Positions 8,373 through 16,966 of a stretch of 64,000 bases of DNA are shown in pieces. Source of the DNA: JAZDCJ01 sp036311985 (GTDB lineage: Bacteria; Actinomycetota; Actinomycetes; Actinomycetales; Micrococcaceae); the NCBI RefSeq assembly GCF_036311985.1, contig NZ_JAZDCJ010000017.1. One strand, written 5' to 3'. Numbering within the stretch: the stretch's first letter is position 1; each line of letters begins with the position of its first letter. The notes beneath the pieces were generated by a model that was not told the DNA's origin, searched no databases, and saw only the letters and a program-made list of their open reading frames with translations. Made by a program: the position numbers and the translations under genes.

Positions 8373-9329
8373 TCAGGCCGCGCGCCCCGCCGTCGCGATC
8401 GCTTCCCCCACGAGCCGCACGGCCCGCGCGAACCCGCCCCGGTAGTCCTGCCAGTCGAACTTCATGACCCGCCACCCGGCCTGGGCGAACCGCAGGTCCC
8501 GCCGGTTGTCGGAGGCGAGCTGCTCGCGCGTGCGGTGATGATCGCCGTCGTACTGCAGGGCGAGCCGCCACCGGCGGTAGCCGAGGTCCGCGACCGGGGC
8601 GAACGGGTCCGACGGATCCGCCGAGACCTGTAGCTCGGGCTCCGGCAGCCCGTCCTTGACGAGCGCGAGCCGCAGCTTCGTCTCGGCGGGCGAGTCCGCG
8701 CCGACGCGCACGAGTTCCAGCGCCTCCCGCGCCCGCACGATGCCCGGGTAGGCGGTGTGGTCGGCAGCCATCCTCGCCAGCGCCCCGGGCGTGGACCACG
8801 GCTCGCTCCGGCTCTCGAACCTCGCCCGCGGAATACGCACCAAGTGGTCGCCGAGCGCCACAAGGTCGCCGAGCGGTAGCAGTTGAGCCAGATCGATCCA
8901 CGTCCGTTCGCGCGTACTGACCGGTGGCGCGAAGCCGGGAGGGCCGTCGTCGGGCGGTTCCAGCTCCATCGTCTCGCCCGGGCGGAGGAGGATGCGGTGG
9001 ACGACGGCGGCGTTCACGCTCAGCGGCGGCATCCGCCGCGCGCGGGAGAGGTGCAGCCGCGCATCCCCCTCGAGCCGCCTCGGCAGCGGCAGGCGGTGGA
9101 GGCGGGCGGCCGTCACGTGCGACCCCCACGTCTCACGGTGCCGCGCCGTGAACCCCGCTAACAGCGCGGCCTCGCTCGGCTGCTCGAGCCCCTGGGCGTA
9201 GAGGCCGGTGTCGATCCGGAGGATATCGGAGGAGCGGAGGCGGGCGGGCGTCACCCCGGCGCGGCGCGCTTGGGCGAGCGTGAAGACGCGTCGGCTGAGT
9301 TCTGGGGGAAAGGGTCCGGGTGGGCGCAT
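8373..9329 (-). CDS. DUF559-type endonuclease-fold protein with AbiEi-like N-terminus
   Basis: This 318-residue protein belongs to a common actinobacterial family. It has an N-terminal winged-helix-like region (VFTLAQARRAGVTPARLRSS) resembling AbiEi antitoxins and a C-terminal Vsr/DUF559 fold. The nuclease-like residues are in SPAETKLRLAL (near 213), LALQYDGDHH (near 255) and the terminal WRVMKFDW. Activity is unproven for most members. GGAGG abuts the ATG at 9329, which is unusually close, so the start is uncertain. A paralogue with the same plan lies at 60071-61048. There is no partner toxin or antitoxin gene beside it. Confidence 0.75.
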   Translation of the reverse strand: MRPPGPFPPELSRRVFTLAQARRAGVTPARLRSSDILRIDTGLYAQGLEQPSEAALLAGFTARHRETWGSHVTAARLHRLPLPRRLEGDARLHLSRARRMPPLSVNAAVVHRILLRPGETMELEPPDDGPPGFAPPVSTRERTWIDLAQLLPLGDLVALGDHLVRIPRARFESRSEPWSTPGALARMAADHTAYPGIVRAREALELVRVGADSPAETKLRLALVKDGLPEPELQVSADPSDPFAPVADLGYRRWRLALQYDGDHHRTREQLASDNRRDLRFAQAGWRVMKFDWQDYRGGFARAVRLVGEAIATAGRAA

Positions 9330-9343
9330 CCTCCGATTCTGGC

Positions 9344-9360
9344 GAACGACGCCGGGGCCC
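9344..9360. repeat. ACGACGCCGG element (family 1), intergenic
   Basis: GAACGACGCCGGGGCCC stands 15 bases upstream of the DUF559 start codon. It is one of the few copies wholly outside genes, and would lie in the 5' leader or promoter of that gene. Confidence 0.5.
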
Positions 9361-9436
9361 GCCCGCGTTGTCCACAGGCGTTCGCCAGGGGCTTCTGTCC
9401 CCTCACAACGCGCCGACCGCCCGGCGCGCCCGATTC

Positions 9437-9505
9437 CGCAACACGATCCGCTCCAGCGCTGTTCAGCGGCACGCGTAACGACGCTGCGCTGGATCGTGAT
9501 GCGGG
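9437..9505. repeat. Extragenic repeat family 2, copy E
   Basis: CACGATCC (9442-9449) pairs with GGATCGTG (9491-9498), and CCAGCG with CGCTGG inside them. The middle contains GCTGTTCAGCGG and ACGCGTAACGACG, similar to the middle of copy B. It lies downstream of the dioxygenase gene and may act as its terminator. Confidence 0.55.
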
Positions 9506-9540
9506 GGATGGCGGGTCAGTGGCTAGTCGGAGTCGGGCGG

Positions 9541-10338
9541 TCAGCCCAGGGTCCAGGACCGCTTCGAGAGGCCGAACCAGAAGCCGTCGATCGCGGTCTT
9601 CGCGTCGATCCCGCCCGAGGCGTAGGCCGCGCCCAGCGCCACGTACAGCGGCGCCCAGTGCTCGGAGCGCGGGTGGGCCTCGCGGGCGGCCGGCGCCTTG
9701 TTCAGGAAGTCCAGGATGGAGTCGACGTCGCCGCGGGCCATCGCCTCCTCGGCCCAGTGATCGAACTCGCTCGAGGCCGCGGGCGGCTCGCCGTCGGGCC
9801 CGGCCGCCGGGTTGAACCAGCGCAGGTTGTGCGTCGTGAAGCCGGAGCCGACGATCAGCGTTCCCTGTTCGCGCAGCGGGGCGAGGGTCTTGCCGAGCTC
9901 GAACAGGCCCTGCGGGTCGAGCGTGGGCATGGACATCTGGACCACGGGCACGTCGGCGTCGGGGAACATCTCCTTGAGCGGGACGTAGGCACCATGGTCC
10001 AGCCCGCGGGTCTCGTCGCGCTCGACGTGGTGGCCGTGCGTCCCGGCGAGCCGCGCGACCTCGTCGGCGAGGCCGGGGGCGAGCGGGGCGTCGTAGCGGA
10101 CGTCGTAGTAGCGCTGCGGGAAGCCCCAGAAGTCGTAGACGAGCTCCTGCTTGCGGGCCGAGGCGCTCAGCGTGACGGGCGCGTTCTCCCAATGCGCGGA
10201 GATCATCAGGATGTCCTTGGGCTTCTCGAACGTCCCGGACCACCCGGCCAGCTCCGCGGTCCACGTCGCGTCGTCGGCCAGCGGCGGGGCGCCGTGGGAG
10301 AGGAAGAGGACCGGGGGAAGGGCCGTGGCTGTGCTCAT
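9541..10338 (-). CDS. LigB/DODA-type extradiol dioxygenase (YgiD-like)
   Basis: This 265-residue zinc or non-haem iron protein is of the YgiD / 4,5-DOPA extradiol dioxygenase family. Diagnostic segments are LSHGAPPL near the N-terminus, ISAHWE, GLDHGAYVPLKEMFP in the middle and GSGFTTHNL, which supply the metal-binding His residues and catalytic His. The natural substrate is unknown; catechol-type ring cleavage is the family activity. The ATG at 10338 gives the usual family length. It is last of three same-strand genes and appears to have its own promoter at 10345-10373. Confidence 0.85.
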   Translation of the reverse strand: MSTATALPPVLFLSHGAPPLADDATWTAELAGWSGTFEKPKDILMISAHWENAPVTLSASARKQELVYDFWGFPQRYYDVRYDAPLAPGLADEVARLAGTHGHHVERDETRGLDHGAYVPLKEMFPDADVPVVQMSMPTLDPQGLFELGKTLAPLREQGTLIVGSGFTTHNLRWFNPAAGPDGEPPAASSEFDHWAEEAMARGDVDSILDFLNKAPAAREAHPRSEHWAPLYVALGAAYASGGIDAKTAIDGFWFGLSKRSWTLG

Positions 10339-10344
10339 GGGTCC

Positions 10345-10373
10345 AGCGTACGCCGATTTAGTTGAGAGTTCAA
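10345..10373 (-). promoter_or_regulatory. Sigma-70-like promoter of the dioxygenase gene
   Basis: Read on the minus strand, TTGAAC (10368-10373) and TACGCT (10345-10350) are separated by exactly 17 bases. The -10 box lies 6 bases before the ATG, which would give a nearly leaderless mRNA. The -35 box overlaps the stop codon of the upstream gene. Confidence 0.5.
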
Positions 10374-11149
10374 GCAAATCGTTCCACGTCATCGACCACG
10401 CACGCCGTCGCCGACCCCGGGGCGATCTCCGTCCGGCCCGCATCCTGGATCAGCGGCCCGGCCCCGCTCACGGCCACGGCCTGGTCAAACGCCGCCGCAT
10501 CCAACCGCCGCACCGCGAGCGGGCGCCCGGCGCGCAGCCAGGCGTCCAGCCGCGCCGGATCCGCCGCGAGCAGCCACGCGAAGAGCGCGTGCGCGGCCTG
10601 CGCCGCCGCCTTGCCCGTGGACATGCCCAGGGCGTCGTTGAGCACCACCACGAGCCCCGCGGGATCCCCGGAGGGCGCGGCGCCGGGGCCCGCCCCGGGC
10701 GCGCCCCCTCCCTTCGCACCGCGCTCGGCCGGGACGGCGTGGCCGGCCGGGGTGGCACGCGGCAGCTCGGTGCCCGAGACCTGGAGCTTGCGGATCCGCG
10801 GCGGGACCGCATCGGCGGCGACGGGCTCGAACGCGATCGCCCGGCCCGCGCCGGACGCGGCGAGCGCATGGTCGGGGAACCCGTCCCGGACCTTGGCGAA
10901 CGCCTTGGCGTCGGCGCGCCGGACGGCCTTCGCGAAGGAGCCCTCGGCCCACGGCCTCCACCCGGCGGCCTCGGGCGCGGCGATGAACGCGGCCACGGAA
11001 GCGAGCGCGGCGGCCGCGATGCCCTCGGCCTCCGGGGCCGGATCCCCGCGATCGACGAGCAGCACGATCTGCTGGACCAGTTCGGCCGCCGCCCCGGGAG
11101 GCGGGACGGGGCCGGGAGGCGCGGGTTCGGCGTCGTACTGCTGGCTCAC
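10370..11149 (-). CDS. Peptidyl-tRNA hydrolase 2-like protein
   Basis: The C-terminal half of this 259-residue protein matches the Pth2 fold: LVVVLNDALGMSTGKAAAQ carries the conserved Lys and Gln region and is followed by GPLIQDAGRTEIAPGSAT. Pth2 enzymes release amino acids from drop-off peptidyl-tRNA, but this longer actinobacterial type has an N-terminal extension of about 120 residues and its activity is inferred. A Gly/Pro/Ala insertion just before the Pth2 motif (about residues 140-160) contains a degenerate family 1 repeat near 10680. It lies 9 bases downstream of the membrane-protein gene and is probably co-transcribed with it. Confidence 0.7.
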   Translation of the reverse strand: MSQQYDAEPAPPGPVPPPGAAAELVQQIVLLVDRGDPAPEAEGIAAAALASVAAFIAAPEAAGWRPWAEGSFAKAVRRADAKAFAKVRDGFPDHALAASGAGRAIAFEPVAADAVPPRIRKLQVSGTELPRATPAGHAVPAERGAKGGGAPGAGPGAAPSGDPAGLVVVLNDALGMSTGKAAAQAAHALFAWLLAADPARLDAWLRAGRPLAVRRLDAAAFDQAVAVSGAGPLIQDAGRTEIAPGSATACVVDDVERFA

Positions 11150-11158
11150 CCGGCCAGT

Positions 11159-11851
11159 CTAGGGGCGCGCGGACCCCACCGGCTCCCACGCGGTCACGGC
11201 CACCGCGCCGCCGTCCACGATGTCGAGGTCCACGGGGAGCTTGGCGCGCTCGGCGCCCGCGTACGGCGCCACGAGCAGCGTGCCCGCGCGTGTGTCGCCC
11301 GCCCCCGCCATGGCATTCCACCCCAGGAGGGCGCGGGCCGCTCCACCGGGTTCGAGGACGACGACGGCGAGGGCCGCAGTGCGGGGCGGGGCGTCCGGCG
11401 AACGGCCGGGCGCGTCCGGCGCCCGCCGGCGGACCGCGAGCACCACGGAGAACCACAGCGCGAGGAAGCGGGGCGCGCGGGAGGCGGCATCGGCATCGTC
11501 CTCCCCGCCACCGGTCCGGGGAAGGACGAGGCGGGCCAGGGCGAAGACGAGGGCGCCGAGCAGCAGCGCCGAGGCGAGCGGCACGAGGAGGTTCCACGGG
11601 GCTTGCGATGCGGCGACCCAGCGCGGGACGGTCGTCGGCAGCACGAGGCCGGCCGCCTCGACGGGGATCCGGGAGGTGCCCGCGGCAAGGGCGTCGTAGA
11701 GGGCACCGCCGCCCCACCAGAGCAGGGCCGCGGCGAGGGCCGCCCAGCGCGCGGCGCGGAGGGAACCGTGGCGGGGGCGCACGGGGCGGGCGTCGGAGTC
11801 GTCGCGCGGGGAGCCGGACGACGGCGCGGCGTGCGGGTGGTTGGAGGCCAC
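11159..11851 (-). CDS. Uncharacterised membrane protein
   Basis: This 230-residue protein starts with GTG at 11851. A polar N-terminus is followed by hydrophobic segments around residues 34-52 and 85-110, then an acidic linker and a soluble C-terminal domain that begins AALAVVVLEPGGAARALLGWN. I do not recognise a family. It heads a probable three-gene run with the Pth2-like and dioxygenase genes. The soluble domain may face the cytoplasm, but topology is a guess. Confidence 0.6.
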   Translation of the reverse strand: MASNHPHAAPSSGSPRDDSDARPVRPRHGSLRAARWAALAAALLWWGGGALYDALAAGTSRIPVEAAGLVLPTTVPRWVAASQAPWNLLVPLASALLLGALVFALARLVLPRTGGGEDDADAASRAPRFLALWFSVVLAVRRRAPDAPGRSPDAPPRTAALAVVVLEPGGAARALLGWNAMAGAGDTRAGTLLVAPYAGAERAKLPVDLDIVDGGAVAVTAWEPVGSARP

Positions 11852-11935
11852 GGCCCCAGCCTAGGCGCCGGCACGCCCGGCGCCCGGCCACCGACGCCGC
11901 CCGCTACCCTCACCCGCGCTTGCCTTCCCCTCATC

Positions 11936-12000
11936 TCGATCCATCCTCGCGCTGTCATAGCGCGCGCGTCACGACGATTCCCCGGTGGGTGTTGCGGGGC
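11936..12000. repeat. Extragenic repeat family 2, copy F
   Basis: CGCTGTCATAGCGCGCGCGT is followed by CACGACGATTCCCCGG and GTGTTGCGGGGC. It lies in the divergent gap between the membrane-protein gene and ferrochelatase. It shares the CTGT-AT-AGCGCG middle with copy B and the GATTCCCCGG part with copies A, C and D. Confidence 0.5.
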
Positions 12001-12028
12001 AAGGCGAGAGGGGGTGAGGGAAGAATTT

Positions 12029-12048
12029 AGCTAGACAGGCATGATACT
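12029..12048. promoter_or_regulatory. Ferrochelatase promoter motif shared with the MarR gene
   Basis: GCTAGACAGGCATGATAC matches GTTAGCCAAGCTTGATAC, read on the minus strand upstream of the MarR gene, at 14 of 18 positions. The GATAC part could be a -10 element. A related GCTAGCCAA lies between crtE and tspO. I infer a shared regulator, most simply the MarR protein at 13246-13800. Confidence 0.4.
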
Positions 12049-12082
12049 TTCTACGCAAGAGACCTAGGAAGAGGCGGAACCC

Positions 12083-13249
12083 ATGACCAGCAGCGCCCGG
12101 ACGCAGCCCCACGTCGAACAGCCCACGGACTACGACGCCGTGCTCCTGCTTTCCTTCGGCGGCCCCGAAGGGCAGGACGACGTCATCCCGTTCCTGCGCA
12201 ACGTCACGCGCGGGCGCGGAATCCCCGACGAACGACTCGAGGAAGTCGCCACGCACTACCGTCACTTCGGCGGCGTGAGCCCGATCAACGCGCAGAACCG
12301 CGCGTTGCGCGAGGCCCTCGAGGCCGAGCTGCGCCGCCGCGGCAGCCGGCTCCCCGTCCTGTGGGGGAACCGGAACTGGGCACCATTCGCCGACGACGTC
12401 CTGCGGGAGGCGGCCGACGCCGGGATGGGCCGCGTCCTGGCCGTGACCACGAGCGCCTACTCCTCCTACTCCAGCTGCCGCCAGTACCGGGAGGATCTGG
12501 CACGCGCCGGCTCGGCCGCGGGAGGGCGGATCGAGCTGGACAAGGTCCGCCAGTACTTCGACCACCCGGGATTCGTCCGGCCCTTCGTCGAGACGGTCGC
12601 GGCAGCGCTGCGCGACCTGGTCCACGACGACGCGTCGCTCGATCCGGCCACGGACATCGAGCTCCTCTTCGCCACCCATTCGATTCCGCTCGGCGACGCC
12701 GAGGCATCGGGCCCTCCCGCGCGGGACTTCGGCGGGGGCGGCGCCTACGCCGCCCAGCACCGGGCCATCGCCGGGCTCGTGGCCGGGGAGGCGGCGCGGG
12801 AGTTCGCGGCCCAGACCGGGCGGGACGCAGTGACCCCGCCGTGGCAGCTGGTCTACCAGTCGCGTTCCGGGCCCGCCTCGCAGCCTTGGCTCGAGCCGGA
12901 TGTGAACGACGCGATCTCCGCGCTGCCCGGGGTGGGTCGCCGGGCCGTGGTCGTGGTGCCGATCGGCTTCGTCTCCGACCACATGGAGGTCATGTGGGAC
13001 CTCGACGAGGAGGCGGCCGAGACGGCCCGCGACGCCGGACTCGCGTTCATCCGCACGCCCACTCCGGGCACGCATCCGGCGTTCGTCGCGGGGCTCGCGG
13101 ACCTTGTCGAGGAGCGGCTCTCCGGGGTCCCGGCCTCCGAGCGGGCCCGGACCACGCCCCTCGGCCCGTGGTACGACGTCTGCCGGCCGGGCTGCTGCGC
13201 CAAGGCGGGACGCCCGTTCCTGCCGGCCGCCGCGGGGATCGAGCCCTAG
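12083..13249 (+). CDS. hemH: Ferrochelatase (coproporphyrin III type expected in actinobacteria)
   Basis: This 388-residue enzyme inserts Fe2+ into a porphyrin. Actinobacterial members act on coproporphyrin III and are also called CpfC. LLLSFGGPEG opens the domain, the catalytic His is H198 in ATHSIPLG, and PIGFVSDHMEVMWDLD supplies the acidic face. Cys132, Cys367, Cys371 and Cys372 (SSCRQY and CRPGCC) match the four-Cys [2Fe-2S] arrangement known in actinobacterial ferrochelatases. The ATG at 12083 follows GAGG by 10 bases. Its stop overlaps the convergent MarR stop in a shared CTAG. Control together with the carotenoid genes is suggested by the promoter motif. Confidence 0.93.
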   Translation: MTSSARTQPHVEQPTDYDAVLLLSFGGPEGQDDVIPFLRNVTRGRGIPDERLEEVATHYRHFGGVSPINAQNRALREALEAELRRRGSRLPVLWGNRNWAPFADDVLREAADAGMGRVLAVTTSAYSSYSSCRQYREDLARAGSAAGGRIELDKVRQYFDHPGFVRPFVETVAAALRDLVHDDASLDPATDIELLFATHSIPLGDAEASGPPARDFGGGGAYAAQHRAIAGLVAGEAAREFAAQTGRDAVTPPWQLVYQSRSGPASQPWLEPDVNDAISALPGVGRRAVVVVPIGFVSDHMEVMWDLDEEAAETARDAGLAFIRTPTPGTHPAFVAGLADLVEERLSGVPASERARTTPLGPWYDVCRPGCCAKAGRPFLPAAAGIEP

Positions 13250-13800
13250 GCGCCAGGTTCCGCCGCGCCGAGGCTCGCGCTCAAGTCGTCCGCCGACTCC
13301 CGCAGGTAGCGGATGACGACGTCGCGCTCGGCGGGCGTGAGCCGCGCGGCCGCGCCGAAGCGCACGGCGTGGTGCCGGCCGACCTGCTCCCGCGCGACCA
13401 GGTGCGTCTCGGCGGTGACCTCGATGCGTTGCGAGCGGCGGTCCGTGGGATGCGGGCTCCGGACCACATGGCCTCCTGCCTCGAGCCGGTCGAGGAGCTT
13501 GGTGATGGACGCGGTCGTGATCCCGAGGTGCCGGGCGAGAGCGCCGGGCGTCACCGTGCCGCCGGTGTTCTTCGCGGAGATGAGGAAGCGGATCGCCCGC
13601 ATGTCCGTCTCGCCGAGCCGCATGTAGCGCTGGGAGGCCGCGGCGATCGCGCGTTCGGCCGCGCGCAGGCGCCCCATCTGCTCCATGATCGCGTCGACCT
13701 GCGCCAGCTCCGCCGGGCCCAGCCCGCCGCGGTCGACGAGGCGCCCCTCGGGATCGCTCGAGGCCAGGCTGAACGACTCGTGCCGCGGTGCGTCGGTCAT
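13246..13800 (-). CDS. MarR family regulator, likely of the carotenoid operon (CrtR-like)
   Basis: This 184-residue winged-helix protein has the MarR recognition region LARHLGITTASITKLLDRLE and the wing SPHPTDRRSQRIEVT. It is the last gene on the crt strand, 73 bases after the photolyase. In Corynebacterium glutamicum a MarR protein, CrtR, represses the crt operon and responds to GGPP, so a similar role is plausible. I chose the ATG at 13800, with GAGAGG about 11 bases upstream; a GTG at 13812 is in frame but leaves no room for a binding site. Candidate operators lie at 13863, 20641 and perhaps 12029. Confidence 0.85.
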   Translation of the reverse strand: MTDAPRHESFSLASSDPEGRLVDRGGLGPAELAQVDAIMEQMGRLRAAERAIAAASQRYMRLGETDMRAIRFLISAKNTGGTVTPGALARHLGITTASITKLLDRLEAGGHVVRSPHPTDRRSQRIEVTAETHLVAREQVGRHHAVRFGAAARLTPAERDVVIRYLRESADDLSASLGAAEPGA

Positions 13801-13862
13801 GGGCTCAGGCACCTCTCGGGTTTCTCTCGCCGCTGGGCCGCGGCTGGACTGGTATCAAGCTT

Positions 13863-13879
13863 GGCTAACTATCCTAGCC
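13863..13879. promoter_or_regulatory. Palindrome between photolyase and MarR genes
   Basis: GGCTA-N7-TAGCC is a perfect inverted repeat covering the photolyase stop codon, just upstream of the MarR gene. The adjoining minus-strand sequence GTTAGCCAAGCTTGATAC resembles the ferrochelatase promoter. It is a candidate autoregulatory site. Confidence 0.4.
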
Positions 13880-15421
13880 CCGCGCGGCGCGCATGCGGGC
13901 ATGGGCCTCGAGCGTCGCCGCCCGGCTCTCGGCGAGGTCGACGACGGGGTCCCTCACCTCGGGCGCGAACCGGGCCGCGTACCGCCCGGCCGGGTCGAAG
14001 CGGGCGCGCTGCCGCTCGGGGTTGAGCACCCGGAAGTAGGGCGCGGCGTCGTTCCCGCAGCCCGCGACCCACTGCCAGTTCACGGGGTTGGAGGCGGCGT
14101 CGGCGTCCACGAGCGTGTCCCAGAACCAGGCCTCGCCGTCCCTCCAGTGCAGCCCCAGGTTCTTCACGAGGAAGCTCGCGGTGACCATGCGGGCCCGGTT
14201 GTGCATCCAACCCGTCCTCCACAGCTGGCGCATGCCGGCGTCGACCATGGCGAAGCCCGTCTCGCCCCGGCGCCACGCGGAGAACGCCGCGGCCTCTCCG
14301 GGTCCGTCGCCGGCCCGCGCCCAGTCAAAGGCGTCGAACTCCGGCCGCAGGTTCTCCGTGGGAAGCCGGGGCTCGTGGTGCAGCTGGTGCCAGGAGAACT
14401 CCCGCCACAGCAGCTGCCGTTGCAGCTGGGCGGCCGAGCCGGCGTCGTCCGCGGCGGCACGGGACTCCTCCACGGCCCACCAGAGCTGGTGCGGGCTCAC
14501 GTGCCCCCAGCGCAGCGCCGGCGACAGGCGGGACGTTCCGTCGAGGTCGGGCCGGTCGCGCTCGGCGCCGTAGGCGGCCAGCCCGCCGGCGCGAACCTGA
14601 TCGAGGCGCTCCAGCGCGGCGGACTCCCCCGGGCGCCAGGCCTCGTCGAGCCCCCTGGTCCACGCGGCGCCGCGGGCGTCGAGGCCCCAGTCGGCGAGCG
14701 CATCGGAGCGCGGGAGCCGCGCCGGTTCCCCCGCCGGGGCTGCGGAGCACGACGGCGGACCGTCGGACGAGGCACCGGCGCGGACGGTGTCCCGCGCGGC
14801 GGGGACGGGCGACGGCGCGGGCGGGATGGTGCCGGCGGCCGGCCGCGGCACGCCCTCGGGCCGGCGGAAGCCTCCCCCGGCGCGGTCGACGACGGCGCGG
14901 GAGAAGGGCGTGAAGACGCGGTAGTGGCCGCCGGTCGAGGTCAGGAGCGTGGCCGGGTCATGCAACAGCAGGGCCCGGTGCGCGTGCACGGCGACCCCGG
15001 TCGTGCGCAGTTCCCGGGTGGCCTCGGCGTCCACGGCGCGCTCGGGACCGCCGTGGCGCTCGTTGAAGTGCAGTCCCACCGCCCTTCCGGGACCGGCCCC
15101 GCGCCGCCCGGCCGCGAGTGCGCGCACGACGTCGGCGACCTCGCGGGCCGCCGGGCCACGGCGCAGGATGAGCGGCACGCCGAGTCCGGCCAGCCGCTCC
15201 CCGAGCTCCTGGAGCGCGTGGTGCAGCCACCACCGCGCCGCCCCGCCGAGCGGGCGGACCCCGGGCGAGGCCTCGTCGAGGACGAACAGTCCGACGGCCG
15301 GCCCCGCGGCGAGGGCGGCGGCGAGCGCGGGGTGGTCCGCCGTGCGCAGGTCGTCGCGGAACCACACCACCGAGACCGCGCCCTCGGCACCGTCCCCTCC
15401 AGTCATCTCAGCGCCCTTCAT
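13874..15421 (-). CDS. phrB: Deoxyribodipyrimidine photolyase
   Basis: This 515-residue blue-light enzyme splits UV-induced pyrimidine dimers with FAD and an antenna cofactor. The N-terminal Rossmann domain begins VSVVWFRDDLRTADHPAL. The C-terminal FAD domain shows TSRLSPALRWGHVSP, LLWREFSWHQL, the MVDAGMRQLWRTGWMHNRAR block and DADAASNPVNWQWVAGCG. I chose the ATG at 15421 because it overlaps the crtEb stop as ATGA; the second Met at 15406 is an alternative. Clustering with carotenoid genes points to shared light-stress control. A photolyase/cryptochrome split cannot be made by eye, but the DNA-repair motifs fit CPD class I. Confidence 0.92.
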   Translation of the reverse strand: MKGAEMTGGDGAEGAVSVVWFRDDLRTADHPALAAALAAGPAVGLFVLDEASPGVRPLGGAARWWLHHALQELGERLAGLGVPLILRRGPAAREVADVVRALAAGRRGAGPGRAVGLHFNERHGGPERAVDAEATRELRTTGVAVHAHRALLLHDPATLLTSTGGHYRVFTPFSRAVVDRAGGGFRRPEGVPRPAAGTIPPAPSPVPAARDTVRAGASSDGPPSCSAAPAGEPARLPRSDALADWGLDARGAAWTRGLDEAWRPGESAALERLDQVRAGGLAAYGAERDRPDLDGTSRLSPALRWGHVSPHQLWWAVEESRAAADDAGSAAQLQRQLLWREFSWHQLHHEPRLPTENLRPEFDAFDWARAGDGPGEAAAFSAWRRGETGFAMVDAGMRQLWRTGWMHNRARMVTASFLVKNLGLHWRDGEAWFWDTLVDADAASNPVNWQWVAGCGNDAAPYFRVLNPERQRARFDPAGRYAARFAPEVRDPVVDLAESRAATLEAHARMRAARG

Positions 15422-16323
15422 GTCAGCGTCCCCCACCATGCCGCGATGAGGAGCAGGGTCACGAGGAACCCCGTCACGTAGTTCAACCACAGGAAGCGCC
15501 GCCAGCCGGCGTGCGCGGCGGCGGACCCGGCGTCGTCGATCCGGGCGAACGGCAGGACGTTGGCCACGTAGGGCAGCGCCAGGAGTGCCGCCCACGGTCC
15601 CGGCCACGCCGTCGTCAGCATGAGCACCCCGGCGAGCAGGTAGGCGGCGGCCGCGCCGCGGACCGTGCGCCGCGCCCCGCACACGGTGGCGATCGAGGCG
15701 ATTCCCGCCTCGCGGTCCGGCACGACGTCCTGCACCGCCCCGAAGGCGTGGCTCGCCATCCCCCACAGGAAGAACGCTGCCAGCAACGCGCCCAGCTGCG
15801 GCGTGGGTTCCGCCCCGGCGAGCGCGAGCCCGAACACGGCCGGCGAGACGAAGTGCAGGCTCGACGTGGCCGAGTCCAGGCCGGGCACCTCCTTGAAGCG
15901 CAGCCCGGGGGCGCTGTAGGCGTAGACGGCGGCGAGGGAACCGGCCAGCACGAGGGCCGAGACCCACGTCCCCCAGGCCAGCAGGACGGCGACGAACGGC
16001 GCGCCGGCCAGGCCTGCCGCCCACAGCACCCCTCGATGCCGCGCCTTCTCCAGCACGGCGCCCTCGACACCGCCCTTGCGCGGATTGCGCAGGTCGGAGT
16101 CGTGGTCGAAGACGTCGTTGATCCCGTACATCGCGAGGTTGTAGGGCACCAGGAAGAACAGCGTCCCCACCACGAAGGCGGCGTCGACCCGTCCCGCGGT
16201 GAGCAGGTAGGCGGCGGCGAAGGGGTAGGCGGTGTTGATCCACGACAGGGGACGGGAGGTCGCGAGCAGCCCCGCGAGGGTGCCGGCCGCCGACGTCCGC
16301 CCGCCGTCCGCCGTCGTCCTCAC
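15418..16323 (-). CDS. crtEb: Lycopene elongase (UbiA-type prenyltransferase)
   Basis: This 301-residue membrane protein adds C5 units to lycopene to give C50 flavuxanthin. The UbiA signature NDVFDHDSD and a second Asp motif, QDVVPDREAG, bind the diphosphate through Mg2+. About eight hydrophobic helices are visible. The GTG start at 16323 overlaps the crtYf stop as GTGA. The gene order crtYe-crtYf-crtEb is that of the corynebacterial decaprenoxanthin pathway. Confidence 0.9.
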   Translation of the reverse strand: MRTTADGGRTSAAGTLAGLLATSRPLSWINTAYPFAAAYLLTAGRVDAAFVVGTLFFLVPYNLAMYGINDVFDHDSDLRNPRKGGVEGAVLEKARHRGVLWAAGLAGAPFVAVLLAWGTWVSALVLAGSLAAVYAYSAPGLRFKEVPGLDSATSSLHFVSPAVFGLALAGAEPTPQLGALLAAFFLWGMASHAFGAVQDVVPDREAGIASIATVCGARRTVRGAAAAYLLAGVLMLTTAWPGPWAALLALPYVANVLPFARIDDAGSAAAHAGWRRFLWLNYVTGFLVTLLLIAAWWGTLT

Positions 16324-16640
16324 GCCTGCCCCCTCTCCGCGGGCCCGCCGGCGAGCCAGTACACGGCCGGCACGAGGAGCACGGCGGTCGCGGCGTAGCC
16401 GAGGTCCTCCACGGGGGCGAGGCCGATCCGCAGGCCGCTGAGCCCGTGCTCGCCGTAGTCGAACAATCCGGCGGCGATCATCAGGTTGTCGAACACGGCC
16501 GTCAGCAGCAGGACCACGGCCAGCGCCCCGCCCACGGGTGGCAGGACGGCGCGCGGCGGGATGCGGCGCAGCAGAAGGGCCGCGGTGAACAGCAAGGCGG
16601 CCGCCCCGAGGAAGATCCACGTCATCGCGGCAAGGCTCAT
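16320..16640 (-). CDS. crtYf: C50 carotenoid cyclase subunit, CrtYf type
   Basis: This 106-residue protein has three hydrophobic helices and the lycopene-cyclase-domain motif APVEDLGY. It forms a heterodimer with CrtYe to cyclise flavuxanthin at both ends; epsilon rings give decaprenoxanthin, but other ring types occur in relatives. The ATG at 16640 overlaps the crtYe stop as ATGA, fixing the start. Ring specificity cannot be read from the sequence. Confidence 0.85.
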   Translation of the reverse strand: MSLAAMTWIFLGAAALLFTAALLLRRIPPRAVLPPVGGALAVVLLLTAVFDNLMIAAGLFDYGEHGLSGLRIGLAPVEDLGYAATAVLLVPAVYWLAGGPAERGQA

Positions 16641-16966
16641 GCCCGGCCCCCGTCCCGTCCGCGGGCGGCGAGCACGGCCTGCAGCCCGGCGACCAGGACC
16701 ATCGACTGGTAGCAGAGGAACACCAGGAAGAACGCCTCCTCGAGCGGCAGTTGATCGGCGAGCATGATGCCCGTCATCCAGACCGAGTCGCGGTGCAGGA
16801 AGATCCCCTCGGCGATCGCCCACGCATCCCAGGCCAGGAGCACGGCCGTGCCCACGGCCAGGGCCGCGAGCGCCGGCAGCGGGGCGCGGAAGAGGAAGAG
16901 GCGGTACCGCGCATCGAGCGCGGTCATGCAGGCGAGGAGCCCGAGCAGGATCAGCAGGTAGGTCAC
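16637..16966 (-). CDS. crtYe: C50 carotenoid cyclase subunit, CrtYe type
   Basis: This 109-residue three-helix protein carries the conserved cyclase segment QLPLEEAFFLVFLCYQS. It is the partner of the next gene product in the heterodimeric cyclase. The GTG at 16966 overlaps the crtI stop as GTGA, and this start gives the family's usual length. Confidence 0.85.
   Translation of the reverse strand: MTYLLILLGLLACMTALDARYRLFLFRAPLPALAALAVGTAVLLAWDAWAIAEGIFLHRDSVWMTGIMLADQLPLEEAFFLVFLCYQSMVLVAGLQAVLAARGRDGGRA

Noticed and set aside
13874..16243. A 789-codon minus-strand frame that would fuse photolyase to upstream sequence
   Set aside because: The first 250 codons are the wrong frame of crtEb. 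The photolyase domain starts at VSVVWFRDD, and the ATGA overlap fixes the real start at 15421.
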